Shown: one piece after another, positions 16,750 through 24,443 of the stretch
Numbering within the stretch: the first letter of the stretch is position 1
Layout: each line of letters starts with the position of its first letter
Translations under genes and position numbers: made by a program
NCBI GenBank assembly: GCA_029940175.1
Contig: JAOZRM010000008.1
Coordinates: 1 to 26,055 of the forward strand
DNA: 26,055 nt
Source of the DNA: Candidatus Sabulitectum sp.
GTDB lineage: Bacteria; Fermentibacterota; Fermentibacteria; Fermentibacterales; JCC-6
Direction: 5' to 3'
The notes under the pieces: model-generated
Seen by the model: the letters and a program-made list of their open reading frames with translations, nothing else
Database searches by the model: none
Told to the model about the DNA's origin: nothing

Positions 16750-17407
16750 AAGGAACAGTCTTTTGCACTATCATCTGGGATTAACTGTATTTTCTCTATT
16801 TCCAGCAGTTCTTGTTCTTCTTCTTACCCGTCTCTGGTACTGGCCGATCGCAACAGTTTTACTCGTAAATATTCTCGGCCTCTTCAAGGCCAATGTTTTT
16901 CTTTCCCTTTCCTTTCATGTACTCAAACCAATGTCCGGTCTGTTTGGAGGAGAAGGTTTTGCTCCGGAGGAGATGGTTATTACCCTTGGATCGGAAAAGA
17001 CTCTTCGAAAGTTTGGTGGGGCAATCCCAGCTGAGAGAATCCTGCTTCTTTTGCCACATTGTCTTCAGCAGCATGACTGCCAGCGCAGGATAACGTTTAA
17101 TCCCTATAATTGTGTCAGGTGCGGCAAGTGTCCCGTGGGAGCTCTCCTGGACCTGGCGGATCGTACCGGTGTGAAAATAGCGGTGGCAACCGGAGGTACA
17201 CTGGCCAGGCGTCACATAAAAGAAAAACATCCTCTCGCAGTTGTTGCAGTGGCCTGCCCAAGAGATCTTGGCCAGGGAATGCTTGATGCCCATCCAGTTC
17301 CTGTGGCCGGTGTGGAGAACTCAAGACCAGTGGGGGACTGCCTTGATACCCAGGTGGATATAGCGGTAGTTGAAGAAACCATTAGGAGTTTTACTGGAAC
17401 TTCCTGA
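16739..17407 (+). CDS. DUF116 family membrane protein with Cys-rich cluster
   Basis: The 222-residue protein has two N-terminal membrane segments (about 13-33 and 35-60) and a cytoplasmic DUF116 domain. The domain carries seven cysteines in the family's pattern: LPHC (108), C114, C125-x2-C128-x2-C131, ACPRD (173) and GDC (201). The arrangement suggests an Fe-S or metal site, but this is unproven. DUF116 genes commonly sit beside fmt/def in other bacteria, and the function is unknown. The frame is open to TTG 16718. GTG 16739 was preferred because it overlaps the fmt stop by 11 bases and follows AAGGGAG by nine. It ends four bases before the convergent HD-GYP gene. Confidence 0.85.
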   Translation: MRARRNSLLHYHLGLTVFSLFPAVLVLLLTRLWYWPIATVLLVNILGLFKANVFLSLSFHVLKPMSGLFGGEGFAPEEMVITLGSEKTLRKFGGAIPAERILLLLPHCLQQHDCQRRITFNPYNCVRCGKCPVGALLDLADRTGVKIAVATGGTLARRHIKEKHPLAVVAVACPRDLGQGMLDAHPVPVAGVENSRPVGDCLDTQVDIAVVEETIRSFTGTS

Positions 17408-17415
17408 AAGTTCAG
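17394..17415. other. Hairpin across convergent gene ends (possible bidirectional terminator)
   Basis: An imperfect inverted repeat, CTG-g-AACTT / AAGTTCAG, with a five-base loop (CCTGA) covers the stop codons of the DUF116 gene (17407) and the HD-GYP gene (17412). It is eight base pairs with one bulged G and has no T-run on either side, so it is a weak candidate only. Confidence 0.3.
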
Positions 17416-19184
17416 CGGAAAGAATTGTATGGTTCTTCTTCAGAGAGTTGATAGCCTTTCTCCATAAAAAGTCTCATGCATGCTTCAACAACCTGGCGGT
17501 CAAAGTAAACTCCTGATCCAGCAGTAATGGTCTGAAGAGCCTCGTGCAATCCCAGGCTTGCTCTGTACGGTCTCATTGTAGCCATGGCTTCAACTACATC
17601 AGCTACTGCAAGTATCTTTGCTTCCAGTCGGATTGCAGGTCCCTTGATTCCCATTGGGTATCCGCTTCCGTCAATTCGTTCGTGATGCTGCAGAACAATT
17701 TCGGCAACAGGCCACGGAAAATCAATGGATTTAAGTATATCATATCCGTCTTCAGCATGCTCTCTAAGAAGCAGCATCTCGCTTCTTGTAATCGCACCGG
17801 GCTTTGTAAGGATCTCGGTTGGTACAGCCATTTTCCCGATATCATGCAGTATACCTGCAATTCTGAGACCATCCACCAGCTCGGTTTTCATGCCCAGTTC
17901 CTCGCCGATTGCGCATGCAAGGTCAGAAACTCTCTTCTGGTGACCTGAAGTGTAGGGATCCTTCATATCCACCAGCCGACTCATGGCAAGAACAACTCCA
18001 TCTATGGTTGCCTGAAGCTGCTTGAATGCATTCATTCTTCCTGTGATATCGGTAATTACACCCTCTGATATGGAAACTGCTGCTTCCGAAAGAGTGCTCA
18101 TGGTAAATGATGCCCAGAATGTGGAACCATCAGCCTTCTTTAGAACAATCTCCCGGTTATCTATTCTTCCCTTCCTCTGGAGAAGACCTATCAGCTTGGT
18201 CTCTTCAGAAGCATTTGCCAGAAGATCTGTAATTCTCATGTTCTGACCCTTATCTTCAGGAATTCCAAACATTCTTTTAAACGCTGGATTCATTGAAAGA
18301 ATCAGTCCATTTTCTCTGATCTCGCTTCGGAATACTCCTACGGGGATTGTTTCAGATAACTTTTTGTAATTCTGCTGTGTCGTTTTCAGAGCTTTTCTGC
18401 TGTAGACCTGATCGGAGATGTCAACAGTTAGAACAACCACCCTCTGTACCGATTTATCGGGATTCAATATGGCGTAAAAATGTTGTGAGACCCAGACTTC
18501 CAGTTCATCTCTTCTCTTATCAGTTTTCACCTCTGGAACGAAGAATTCACCGCCGGATGTGTAGACTCCAAGGAGTTTGTCCTGATAATCCGACAGGTAA
18601 GAGTCTGTGGTGTCCAAATTGAATTCAGTGCGGATTCGCTTCATATCAGCCTGAATATCTTCATCAGAATTGTTCCAGATTCTCTGCCAGGCTTTGTTGT
18701 AGGATAGGAGATTACCAAGAGAATCACGAACGGAGATGCCCACAGGGGCATTGTGGATTATGGCAGAGTTAACAGCTTCACGGCTTCGGTACTCCTCCAT
18801 CTGATCTTCTTCATTGGTGATATCCCTCATGATACAGAAAACACCAATTGGTGAATCCAGTTCGAGCAGTGGAACTTTCAAACAGCTGAATATTCGAGTC
18901 TTGTCTTCGCCTTCCTGGAATGTAAGAACCGCTCGAAGAGTATTACTGTTTTGCATTGCCAGCTTATCAGTTCGAACATCTTCTTCCGCAGTGAGAGGAG
19001 GCATTAGATCCTCTGAACGCAAACTTTCCACTTTTTCAGGGGAATCCATTCCGAAGAAATCTGCAAAAGACCAGTTACAGGTAAGGTATCGCAGTTGGCT
19101 GTCTTTGATACAAACAAGCTCTTTTGCCTGATTGAAGGCAAGCTCCAGATACCTGTTCAACTGTCCTTGCTTATTTTTTTTCAA
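17412..19184 (-). CDS. Triple-PAS HD-GYP domain c-di-GMP phosphodiesterase
   Basis: The 590-residue soluble signalling protein shows no membrane segments. Three PAS-like sensor modules occupy about 10-125, 135-258 and 270-385, each ending in a D-I-T/S-type strand (MRDITNEED, TVDISDQVY, ITDITGRMN). The HD-GYP domain (about 390-580) is intact: His415 in SGHQKRV, HDIGK at 447-451, HHE at 500-502, DGSGYP at 505-510 and RPYR at 538-541. It should hydrolyse cyclic di-GMP in response to a cytoplasmic signal. The TTG start (CTGGAG seven to eight bases upstream) overlaps the end of pepF by 14 bases, so expression is coupled to that peptidase. Start choice is the least certain part. Confidence 0.92.
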   Translation of the reverse strand: MKKNKQGQLNRYLELAFNQAKELVCIKDSQLRYLTCNWSFADFFGMDSPEKVESLRSEDLMPPLTAEEDVRTDKLAMQNSNTLRAVLTFQEGEDKTRIFSCLKVPLLELDSPIGVFCIMRDITNEEDQMEEYRSREAVNSAIIHNAPVGISVRDSLGNLLSYNKAWQRIWNNSDEDIQADMKRIRTEFNLDTTDSYLSDYQDKLLGVYTSGGEFFVPEVKTDKRRDELEVWVSQHFYAILNPDKSVQRVVVLTVDISDQVYSRKALKTTQQNYKKLSETIPVGVFRSEIRENGLILSMNPAFKRMFGIPEDKGQNMRITDLLANASEETKLIGLLQRKGRIDNREIVLKKADGSTFWASFTMSTLSEAAVSISEGVITDITGRMNAFKQLQATIDGVVLAMSRLVDMKDPYTSGHQKRVSDLACAIGEELGMKTELVDGLRIAGILHDIGKMAVPTEILTKPGAITRSEMLLLREHAEDGYDILKSIDFPWPVAEIVLQHHERIDGSGYPMGIKGPAIRLEAKILAVADVVEAMATMRPYRASLGLHEALQTITAGSGVYFDRQVVEACMRLFMEKGYQLSEEEPYNSFR

Positions 19185-20985
19185 GCAGTTTCTCCAGATC
19201 TGCTACTAGACCGCTAAGTTTGTTCATGGCATTCCCAACAGGTTCCGGTGTTTCCAGATCAACTCCTGTGTCTCTGAGAAGGTCCAGTGGAGGTCTTGAT
19301 CCTCCGGAGGAAAGGAAGTTGATATAGCGGTCAATTGTTCCCTCTTCACCATTTATAATACTGCTGCTGATGGATGCTGCAGAAGCCAGACCGGTTGCGT
19401 ACTTATAAACATAGAAGTTGTAGTAGAAGTGCGGTATTCGAGCCCATTCCGTTTGAATCAGTGAGTCTTCTGCATCGTACTCGAATGCATCTCCATGGTA
19501 GAGCTTCACAAGGTTCATGTATGTATTGTTCAGCCAGTCAGAGGATAGAGACTCGCCCTGCTCTACCTGTCTGTGGATGAGCAGTTCAAATTCTGCAAAC
19601 ATGGTCTGTCTGAAAAGAGTAGTTCTGAAGTCATTGATCTGGCTGTCAATAAGGTATGCTACTATGTCACGATCTTCAGTCTTTCCCCTGAGAGAGCTTG
19701 CAAGCAGCATTTCATTGGTGATGCTGGCTACTTCAGCAACAAGTATTCTGTAATCGGATGTGTGGTAAGGCTGATTCTTCCTGGAGAACCAGCTGTGCAT
19801 GGAGTGCCCTGCTTCATGGGCAAGGGTAAAAACAGAGTCCAGTGTGCCGGAGAAGTTCAGCAGCATGTATGGAGGGCTGTCGTAGCATCCACCTGAGTAG
19901 GCTCCACTTCTCTTTCCAATGTTCTCGTACCTGTCAGTCCAGCGGTCTTTGAAGCCCTGGTGCAGAGTTTTCCCGTAGAGTTCTCCAAGAGGCTTAACTG
20001 CTTCCAGGGTCATTTCTTCACCCTGGCTTACCGTATACTTCACATCTACATCATGAACTGTTGGGGTATATACATCGTACAGGTTCATCTTCTGCAAGCC
20101 CATCACTCGTTTTTTCATCTGATAATAACGATGCATAACAGGAAGACTTTGGTGAACAGAGTTTATGAGAGCTTCATAAACCTTCTTGTTTACCCTGTCC
20201 TGAAAAAGGGAAGCTTCAAGAGCTGATGGGTGATTTCTGGCTTTAGCCTTGAAGATGTTTGTTCTGACCTGGCCGTCCAGCAGTGATGCAAGGGTTTCAG
20301 TATTACCTTTGAGTTCCTTGTATAAACCGCAGAAAGTGTTCTTTCTCACGTTGCGGTTGGACCCTTGAAGAAGGGGAATAAAATTCCCGTGGGTGAGTTT
20401 TGTCATTTTCCCGTTTGCATCAGCTATCTCGGGAAATCTTGCCGGTATCTCCACGTTGTTCAGTTTACCGAATGTTCCGGAGAATCCTCTGGTGGCATCA
20501 GATGCCAGAACCATTATTCTTTCTTCGGCTGCTGATAGGATGTAGGGTTTGTTTCGAAGAATGTTTTCCAGCCAAACCCTGTAAGTTGCAAGGGGAGTTT
20601 CCTTGATCCATTTGACCATTGTCTTTTCGGGAATGGAAAGAACAGCAGGATTGAACCAGCTGATTGATGCTGCAAAACTTGTGTGTAGGTCAATGGCTTT
20701 CTGATTCATATCACTGCCCAGTGGGTCGGCCAGATCCTGGTCCTGTATCATATGGGCGTAAGTGAGTATTTTTTCAACTTTGCGGTTTGATTCAAGAATT
20801 GCTTCTATTACTTCAAGTAGTTTTTCCGGGGACTCAACTGCGGTGTCCTTGTACAAAGCAAGTTTACCCGGTAGTTCTGAAGCGTCTTCAAGTGCTTTGT
20901 TCCAGTCTTCAACAGTTTCATACATTAGTGTAAGATCCCACGTATCCTTAACGTCAACACTCGCTCTTTCCATGGGCTCTCTCAT
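19171..20985 (-). CDS. pepF: Oligoendopeptidase F (M3B zinc peptidase)
   Basis: The 604-residue cytoplasmic metallopeptidase degrades short peptides. The catalytic zinc motif is HEAGH at 390-394, with the usual downstream Glu-containing helix (VAEVASITNEMLLAS). The family start 'VKDTWDLTLMYET' is near the N-terminus, and the length fits PepF (about 600). The frame is open to TTG 21036. ATG 20985 was chosen because the family begins close to it, and ATG 20973 (GAGAG six bases upstream) is nearly as good. It is the first gene of a two-gene minus-strand unit with the HD-GYP protein, and is divergent from the MFS gene across 159 bases. That gap holds a 10-base palindrome (TACCATGGTA, 21050-21059) and no convincing promoter. 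Confidence 0.93.
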   Translation of the reverse strand: MREPMERASVDVKDTWDLTLMYETVEDWNKALEDASELPGKLALYKDTAVESPEKLLEVIEAILESNRKVEKILTYAHMIQDQDLADPLGSDMNQKAIDLHTSFAASISWFNPAVLSIPEKTMVKWIKETPLATYRVWLENILRNKPYILSAAEERIMVLASDATRGFSGTFGKLNNVEIPARFPEIADANGKMTKLTHGNFIPLLQGSNRNVRKNTFCGLYKELKGNTETLASLLDGQVRTNIFKAKARNHPSALEASLFQDRVNKKVYEALINSVHQSLPVMHRYYQMKKRVMGLQKMNLYDVYTPTVHDVDVKYTVSQGEEMTLEAVKPLGELYGKTLHQGFKDRWTDRYENIGKRSGAYSGGCYDSPPYMLLNFSGTLDSVFTLAHEAGHSMHSWFSRKNQPYHTSDYRILVAEVASITNEMLLASSLRGKTEDRDIVAYLIDSQINDFRTTLFRQTMFAEFELLIHRQVEQGESLSSDWLNNTYMNLVKLYHGDAFEYDAEDSLIQTEWARIPHFYYNFYVYKYATGLASAASISSSIINGEEGTIDRYINFLSSGGSRPPLDLLRDTGVDLETPEPVGNAMNKLSGLVADLEKLLEKK

Positions 20986-21144
20986 TAATCCAATCCATTC
21001 ATTGTAAGCTTTATGATGTTGCTCCGCGTAGCACAAAGTTAATAGAAATTACCATGGTAGTATATGTTTATCCTTTACAAACCGCCATGTTTGCCGGGAA
21101 CACAAAATCAAGGTTATCTTTCGTGATCGGGAAAGGAAAGCTGA

Positions 21145-22296
21145 GTGAAAACACCACTGATCAAACTGCTTGCGACAGTTCTTCTACTGGGAGCAACCAG
21201 TACCATTTTTATGAGTGTAATGCCTGATTATCTCAGCAATGTGCTCAAGGTGGACGGTGAGGTGCGAGGCGCTCTTGAAGTTCCCCGAGAGCTTCCCGGG
21301 TTCCTTCTGGTATTCATCGCGGGATTTCTTGTGCGAATCCAGCGGAAGAGAGCAATAGCCATGGTGTTTTCTGTGGGGATCATTGCATTTCTCGGGTTTG
21401 CATTTCTGACAGATTCACTTCTCAGGTTCGTTCTTTTCATGGTTATCTGGTCATCGGCAATGCATGCCTTTATACCCCTCAGAGATACAACAGCGATTGA
21501 ACTGGCCGGTTCCGGTAAGAGGGGATGGGTTCTTGGCAGAGTCGGGGCTTTCAGATCTCTGGGGCTTATTCTGGGCACAGCCGTTGTATGGATTCTCATG
21601 AGTCAGCTGAAAACTGATTTCAAGGTTACCTGGATCATCGGGGCAGCTCTTCTTTTTCCTGGAATCCTTATATCCCTGAGCCTTCCATCTTCAATTGGTG
21701 AAAAAGAAAGAGTCAGCGCGAAGCGATTTGTGTTCAGAAAAAAATACCGCCTGTTCTATGCGCTCTGCATGCTCTTTGGAGCAAGGAAACAGATATTCCT
21801 GACGTTTGCACCATGGCTGCTTGTATCTGTTTACCAGCAGAAAGCACCCCAGCTTGCTCTGGCCATGGGAGCAAGTGCCCTTATCGGTATTTTTCTCAAA
21901 CCGGTTTTTGGAAAACTCATTGATAAACTTGGTGAAAGAACCATTCTTATGGCAGATGCCGCTCTGATTGTTCTGCTAAGCTCCGCATACGCAATTGTCC
22001 CCAACATTGCAGGCCCCGGTACTGCACTTGTTCTTCTCTACTGTTTTTTCGTTATGGATGAGCTTCTCTTCAGTCTTTCAATGGCAAGAACCACCTACCT
22101 GTCAAGCATTATTGAGAATGAATCTGAAATGGTACCCACCATTGGTCTGGGGGGAACAATTGATCATATAGTATCAATGGCTGTTCCCGTGATCGGCGGT
22201 ATTCTATGGATGAAAGTGGGGTCTTGGGCAGTATTCGCCATGGCAGGTTTAGTGGCTGTCATAACTTTCTTTACGGTATCTACTATGAGGAAGTAA
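21145..22296 (+). CDS. Major facilitator superfamily transporter
   Basis: The 383-residue integral membrane protein has about ten to twelve hydrophobic helices in two halves joined by a basic loop (SIGEKERVSAKRFVFRKKYR, about 190-209). The second half contains 'FGKLIDKLGERTIL', a form of the MFS motif A loop between helices. It is slightly shorter than typical 12-TM members. The substrate cannot be inferred; there is no adjacent pathway gene. The GTG start follows AAAGGA by about seven bases. The stop overlaps the end of the convergent PAS-GAF gene by 14 bases. Confidence 0.85.
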   Translation: MKTPLIKLLATVLLLGATSTIFMSVMPDYLSNVLKVDGEVRGALEVPRELPGFLLVFIAGFLVRIQRKRAIAMVFSVGIIAFLGFAFLTDSLLRFVLFMVIWSSAMHAFIPLRDTTAIELAGSGKRGWVLGRVGAFRSLGLILGTAVVWILMSQLKTDFKVTWIIGAALLFPGILISLSLPSSIGEKERVSAKRFVFRKKYRLFYALCMLFGARKQIFLTFAPWLLVSVYQQKAPQLALAMGASALIGIFLKPVFGKLIDKLGERTILMADAALIVLLSSAYAIVPNIAGPGTALVLLYCFFVMDELLFSLSMARTTYLSSIIENESEMVPTIGLGGTIDHIVSMAVPVIGGILWMKVGSWAVFAMAGLVAVITFFTVSTMRK

Positions 22297-23047
22297 GTCT
22301 TTTAATACATCCAGCGAGTACATTGGCAATCATTTCCAGTCTGTTCCTGTATTTAGTACCAAGAGTTCCCTTGCCTACAAAAAGCAGCTCCCTTGTATCC
22401 CTTCCTGGAACCGATATAGGGATAATGGCAACACCATTCGGGAAAGAATTCTGTGAATCAAACGGAAGGCTGTCCTGAGAGATATAGCTTGGGGATGTGA
22501 AGTCAGCATCAGTGATGAACTCCGGTGCTCCGTCCCCGCGAAGCAATCTGAAGCGTTCCCCTGATTTTGCATACACTCCACAAACAGAAACTGAGGTTAG
22601 AGTTCTCATGACATCAATAATGTCATGCAACGCTTCCTCCAGAGTTGCCGACTTGTTAAGAAGTGCGGCAAAATCCCTTCTCAGGGCTTTGTTCCGGTCA
22701 ATGTCCGGAACAGAGTATATGATCGAAAGCACAAACCTGTTGCTTTCTTCTTTGTATGGAATAGCTTTTATGAGCATGTTGGGACAGACCACGCCATCAA
22801 CCACTAGTGTTTCTTCCATCCGGGAAATCAGAGACCTCTTAACAGGGCAGTCCTGAAAGCACTCCAGTCTGCTCTGGAAAAGGTCCAAACACGTTTTCCC
22901 GGTCATGAATTCGGTACTGTGGCCGAAGAAGAGTTCAGCCGATGGATTTGCCCATGTAACTCTGAGATCACTGTCATATATCAACGCGGGCTCTGAGATA
23001 GAGCACAGAACAGACTCAGTAAAAGATCCTGGAATGTTTTTAAACAA
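22283..23047 (-). CDS. PAS-GAF sensor protein without output domain
   Basis: With the start chosen here the product is 254 residues. A PAS domain (about 9-115) has 'ALIYDSDLRVTWANPSAELFFG' and a Cys pattern (KTCLDLF...LECFQDCPVKR) seen in PAS domains of several sensor kinases. A GAF-like region (about 130-250) starts at 'FAALLNKSATLEEALHDI' and ends with the hydrophobic strand and helix 'LLFVGKGTL..RLEMIANVLAGCIKRL'. No kinase, GGDEF, HD or DNA-binding part follows before the stop. TTG 23047 has AGGAAGG five bases upstream; TTG 23092 is the first in-frame alternative, and the residues between them do not look like PAS sequence. It may act through a partner or be a relic of a longer sensor. 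Confidence 0.7.
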   Translation of the reverse strand: MFKNIPGSFTESVLCSISEPALIYDSDLRVTWANPSAELFFGHSTEFMTGKTCLDLFQSRLECFQDCPVKRSLISRMEETLVVDGVVCPNMLIKAIPYKEESNRFVLSIIYSVPDIDRNKALRRDFAALLNKSATLEEALHDIIDVMRTLTSVSVCGVYAKSGERFRLLRGDGAPEFITDADFTSPSYISQDSLPFDSQNSFPNGVAIIPISVPGRDTRELLFVGKGTLGTKYRNRLEMIANVLAGCIKRLTSS

Positions 23048-23061
23048 AAGAGCCTTCCTGA

Positions 23062-23301
23062 CCCCCCAGGAAATGCGTAATCGAATATTCAAACAATTAC
23101 TGGAGTTGGCAAGACCCGATCATTGGTAATTGTTTCAATATAGATGTGGAGTGTGCCTCCACTCCGATTCTCTTTAAAGTAAACGGGGAACTGTTTGTCT
23201 GGGCAGAATACAGCGGATATCATTGCGGTGCCACTGGTGAGTATATCCAGCATCTCCACGGGGATGGGAAATGCTGGTCAAACTTTGACTGGAGTAACTG
23301 A
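23062..23301 (+). pseudogene. Start-less coding remnant, Cys/aromatic-rich C-terminus
   Basis: This is an open frame of 79 codons between stops with no ATG, TTG or well-placed GTG start and no ribosome site. From about 23098 its translation reads like real protein: WSWQDPIIGNCFNID, FKVNGELFVWAEYSGYHC, and a final WSNFDWSN, with four Cys and many Trp/Tyr. It looks like the tail of a secreted or ligand-binding protein whose 5' part was lost, next to the 5' end of the PAS-GAF gene. The frame could be chance; the residue composition is the only evidence. Confidence 0.3.
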
Positions 23302-23361
23302 AGCTTACTTAAATTACTTAAGACCTTTTTACACCAATATCTTGGACTTTACTCTTTCCTG

Positions 23362-23390
23362 TTGATACTTAACGAGGAGTTTAGTAGTAT
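23362..23390 (+). promoter_or_regulatory. Candidate promoter for the 141-residue orphan gene
   Basis: -35 TTGATA (23362-23367), a 17-base spacer, and -10 TAGTAT (23385-23390). Transcription would begin at about 23397, right at the AAAGGAGG ribosome site, giving a very short leader of about 16 nt. Confidence 0.4.
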
Positions 23391-23412
23391 TTCATGAAAG
23401 GAGGTTTCCTAA

Positions 23413-23838
23413 GTGCTGATATTTACATTACTGGCAGCGATTTCTTCGTTTAACCTTACGGGCTTCTGGCATTCCACGCCACATCTGTCTGAAGGATACA
23501 AGAGCTGTTACTTTTTCTGGGATACGGGTGAGTACGCCTTCCTGAAATCCATTGAGGAAGGTTCTGTGTATATGGGAAACTGGTCCTTGAGAGGTGACGA
23601 ACTGGTTCTTGACTTGTCTGACGCTATTACTGTGGGAGGCAGGGCTGTAAATATAAGACTCGCTGAAATAGAACTTGATCTTTTCAGCACAGACATTGTA
23701 AGCCGTCTGATTTCACTTGATGGGGAATACTTCTTTCTTCTGGAAAGGAATCCGCAGTCAGCCATCTTATCTCTTGTTCCAACCTGGGGTAAGACAGACA
23801 GCGAAAGAGATGCCCTCTCTACTGCGATCGAACCATAA
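23413..23838 (+). CDS. Small secreted hypothetical protein, beta-rich
   Basis: I do not recognise a family. The 141-residue product begins with a short hydrophobic leader (about 1-12), then 'LTGFWHSTP', 'YKSCYFFWDTGEYAFLK', 'VYMGNWSLRGDELVLDLSD' and 'GEYFFLLERN'. This alternation of aromatic strands resembles small lipocalin-like or NlpE-like beta barrels in periplasmic proteins. A strong ribosome site (AAAGGAGG, 23397-23404) lies eight bases before the GTG start, and an in-frame stop directly precedes that start, so the start is well supported. The leader lacks basic residues, so export is uncertain. It stands alone with its own candidate promoter. Confidence 0.7.
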   Translation: MLIFTLLAAISSFNLTGFWHSTPHLSEGYKSCYFFWDTGEYAFLKSIEEGSVYMGNWSLRGDELVLDLSDAITVGGRAVNIRLAEIELDLFSTDIVSRLISLDGEYFFLLERNPQSAILSLVPTWGKTDSERDALSTAIEP

Positions 23839-24114
23839 TGTGCGGATCGCTTTTCAAGCTAAGTCATACTCCTCAGCTGAGTTTAGGGAATTAACGTCTC
23901 GAACATTCAACGAACAATCGGAAATCTCCAGCTCATTTAGACTATAAAAAGTTGAAGTGATACAAATGAAAAGCCCCCTGATAAAATCAAGGGGCTCTGA
24001 CGCCTCGGTCGTGTCGCCCAACGCACCATTTTCTGGTTCAATGCAACCATCGGTAACAAATCCATACCAAAGTCAAAGAAGACATTCAGGAACCCGGTAA
24101 TACAGGCAAAAGAG
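23839..24114. other. Non-coding gap with palindrome and terminator-like hairpin
   Basis: Between the orphan gene and the HTH frame I find a perfect 10-base palindrome CTCAGCTGAG (23872-23881), the hairpin described separately, and a 5-bp stem-loop TGGTT-CAATGC-AACCA (24034-24049). From 24001 the frame of the downstream HTH gene is already open and partly protein-like. No other gene is visible. Confidence 0.4.
23972..23996 (-). terminator. Terminator-like hairpin, best read on the minus strand
   Basis: AGCCCC / GGGGCT arms, extended by TGAT/ATCA across one C-A mismatch, close on a three-base loop. On the minus strand the hairpin is followed by TTTTCATTTG, a short T-run; on the plus strand there is none. 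It could end minus-strand transcripts of the AbiE operon, whose last stop is about 450 bases away, or mark an old element boundary. Confidence 0.5.
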
Positions 24115-24348
24115 ATGAAACTGGCTATAGAACTTCATGAGATGACGAAGGCAGATCTGTCTCGTAAACTCAACATATCAAGGGCAAGAGTAACCCAGAT
24201 GCTCAACCTGCTGAAGCTTCCTGAAAAACTAATCAGAGAAGTAGAGGAGATGGGGGATAACTGGGATAGAAGACTCGTGACGGAAAGGATGCTTAGGAGC
24301 AAAGCGATGCGAGCTGCTGAGACCTGTAACTCCAATCCTCCGCTGTAG
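24115..24348 (+). CDS. Orphan helix-turn-helix protein, probably 5'-truncated
   Basis: The 77-residue frame has a clear helix-turn-helix: 'TKADLSRKLNISRARVTQMLNLLKLPEKL' (about 11-39), then 'RRLVTERMLR'. This is the KorB/ParB-like HTH layout found in small genes next to serine recombinases and in related DNA-binding proteins. The reading frame stays open upstream to 24001, and residues just before the ATG (SKKTFRNPVIQAKE) also match the usual family lead-in. The true protein was therefore probably longer and now lacks a start; the ATG has only a weak AGG upstream. After the helix the C-terminus soon loses family character. No recombinase is present nearby. Confidence 0.5.
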   Translation: MKLAIELHEMTKADLSRKLNISRARVTQMLNLLKLPEKLIREVEEMGDNWDRRLVTERMLRSKAMRAAETCNSNPPL

Positions 24349-24443
24349 CATAGCTCCGACTCCAATTTAGTGTGGCAGGATCAGTTTTCATATCATCAGA
24401 TTCATCCATTATCATGTAGACTCCATTTGGAAGGGTGTTGCCC

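Noticed and set aside
24034..24049. tRNA T-arm-like GGTTCAA stem-loop
   Set aside because: The loop has six bases, and no acceptor, D or anticodon arms can be drawn around it.
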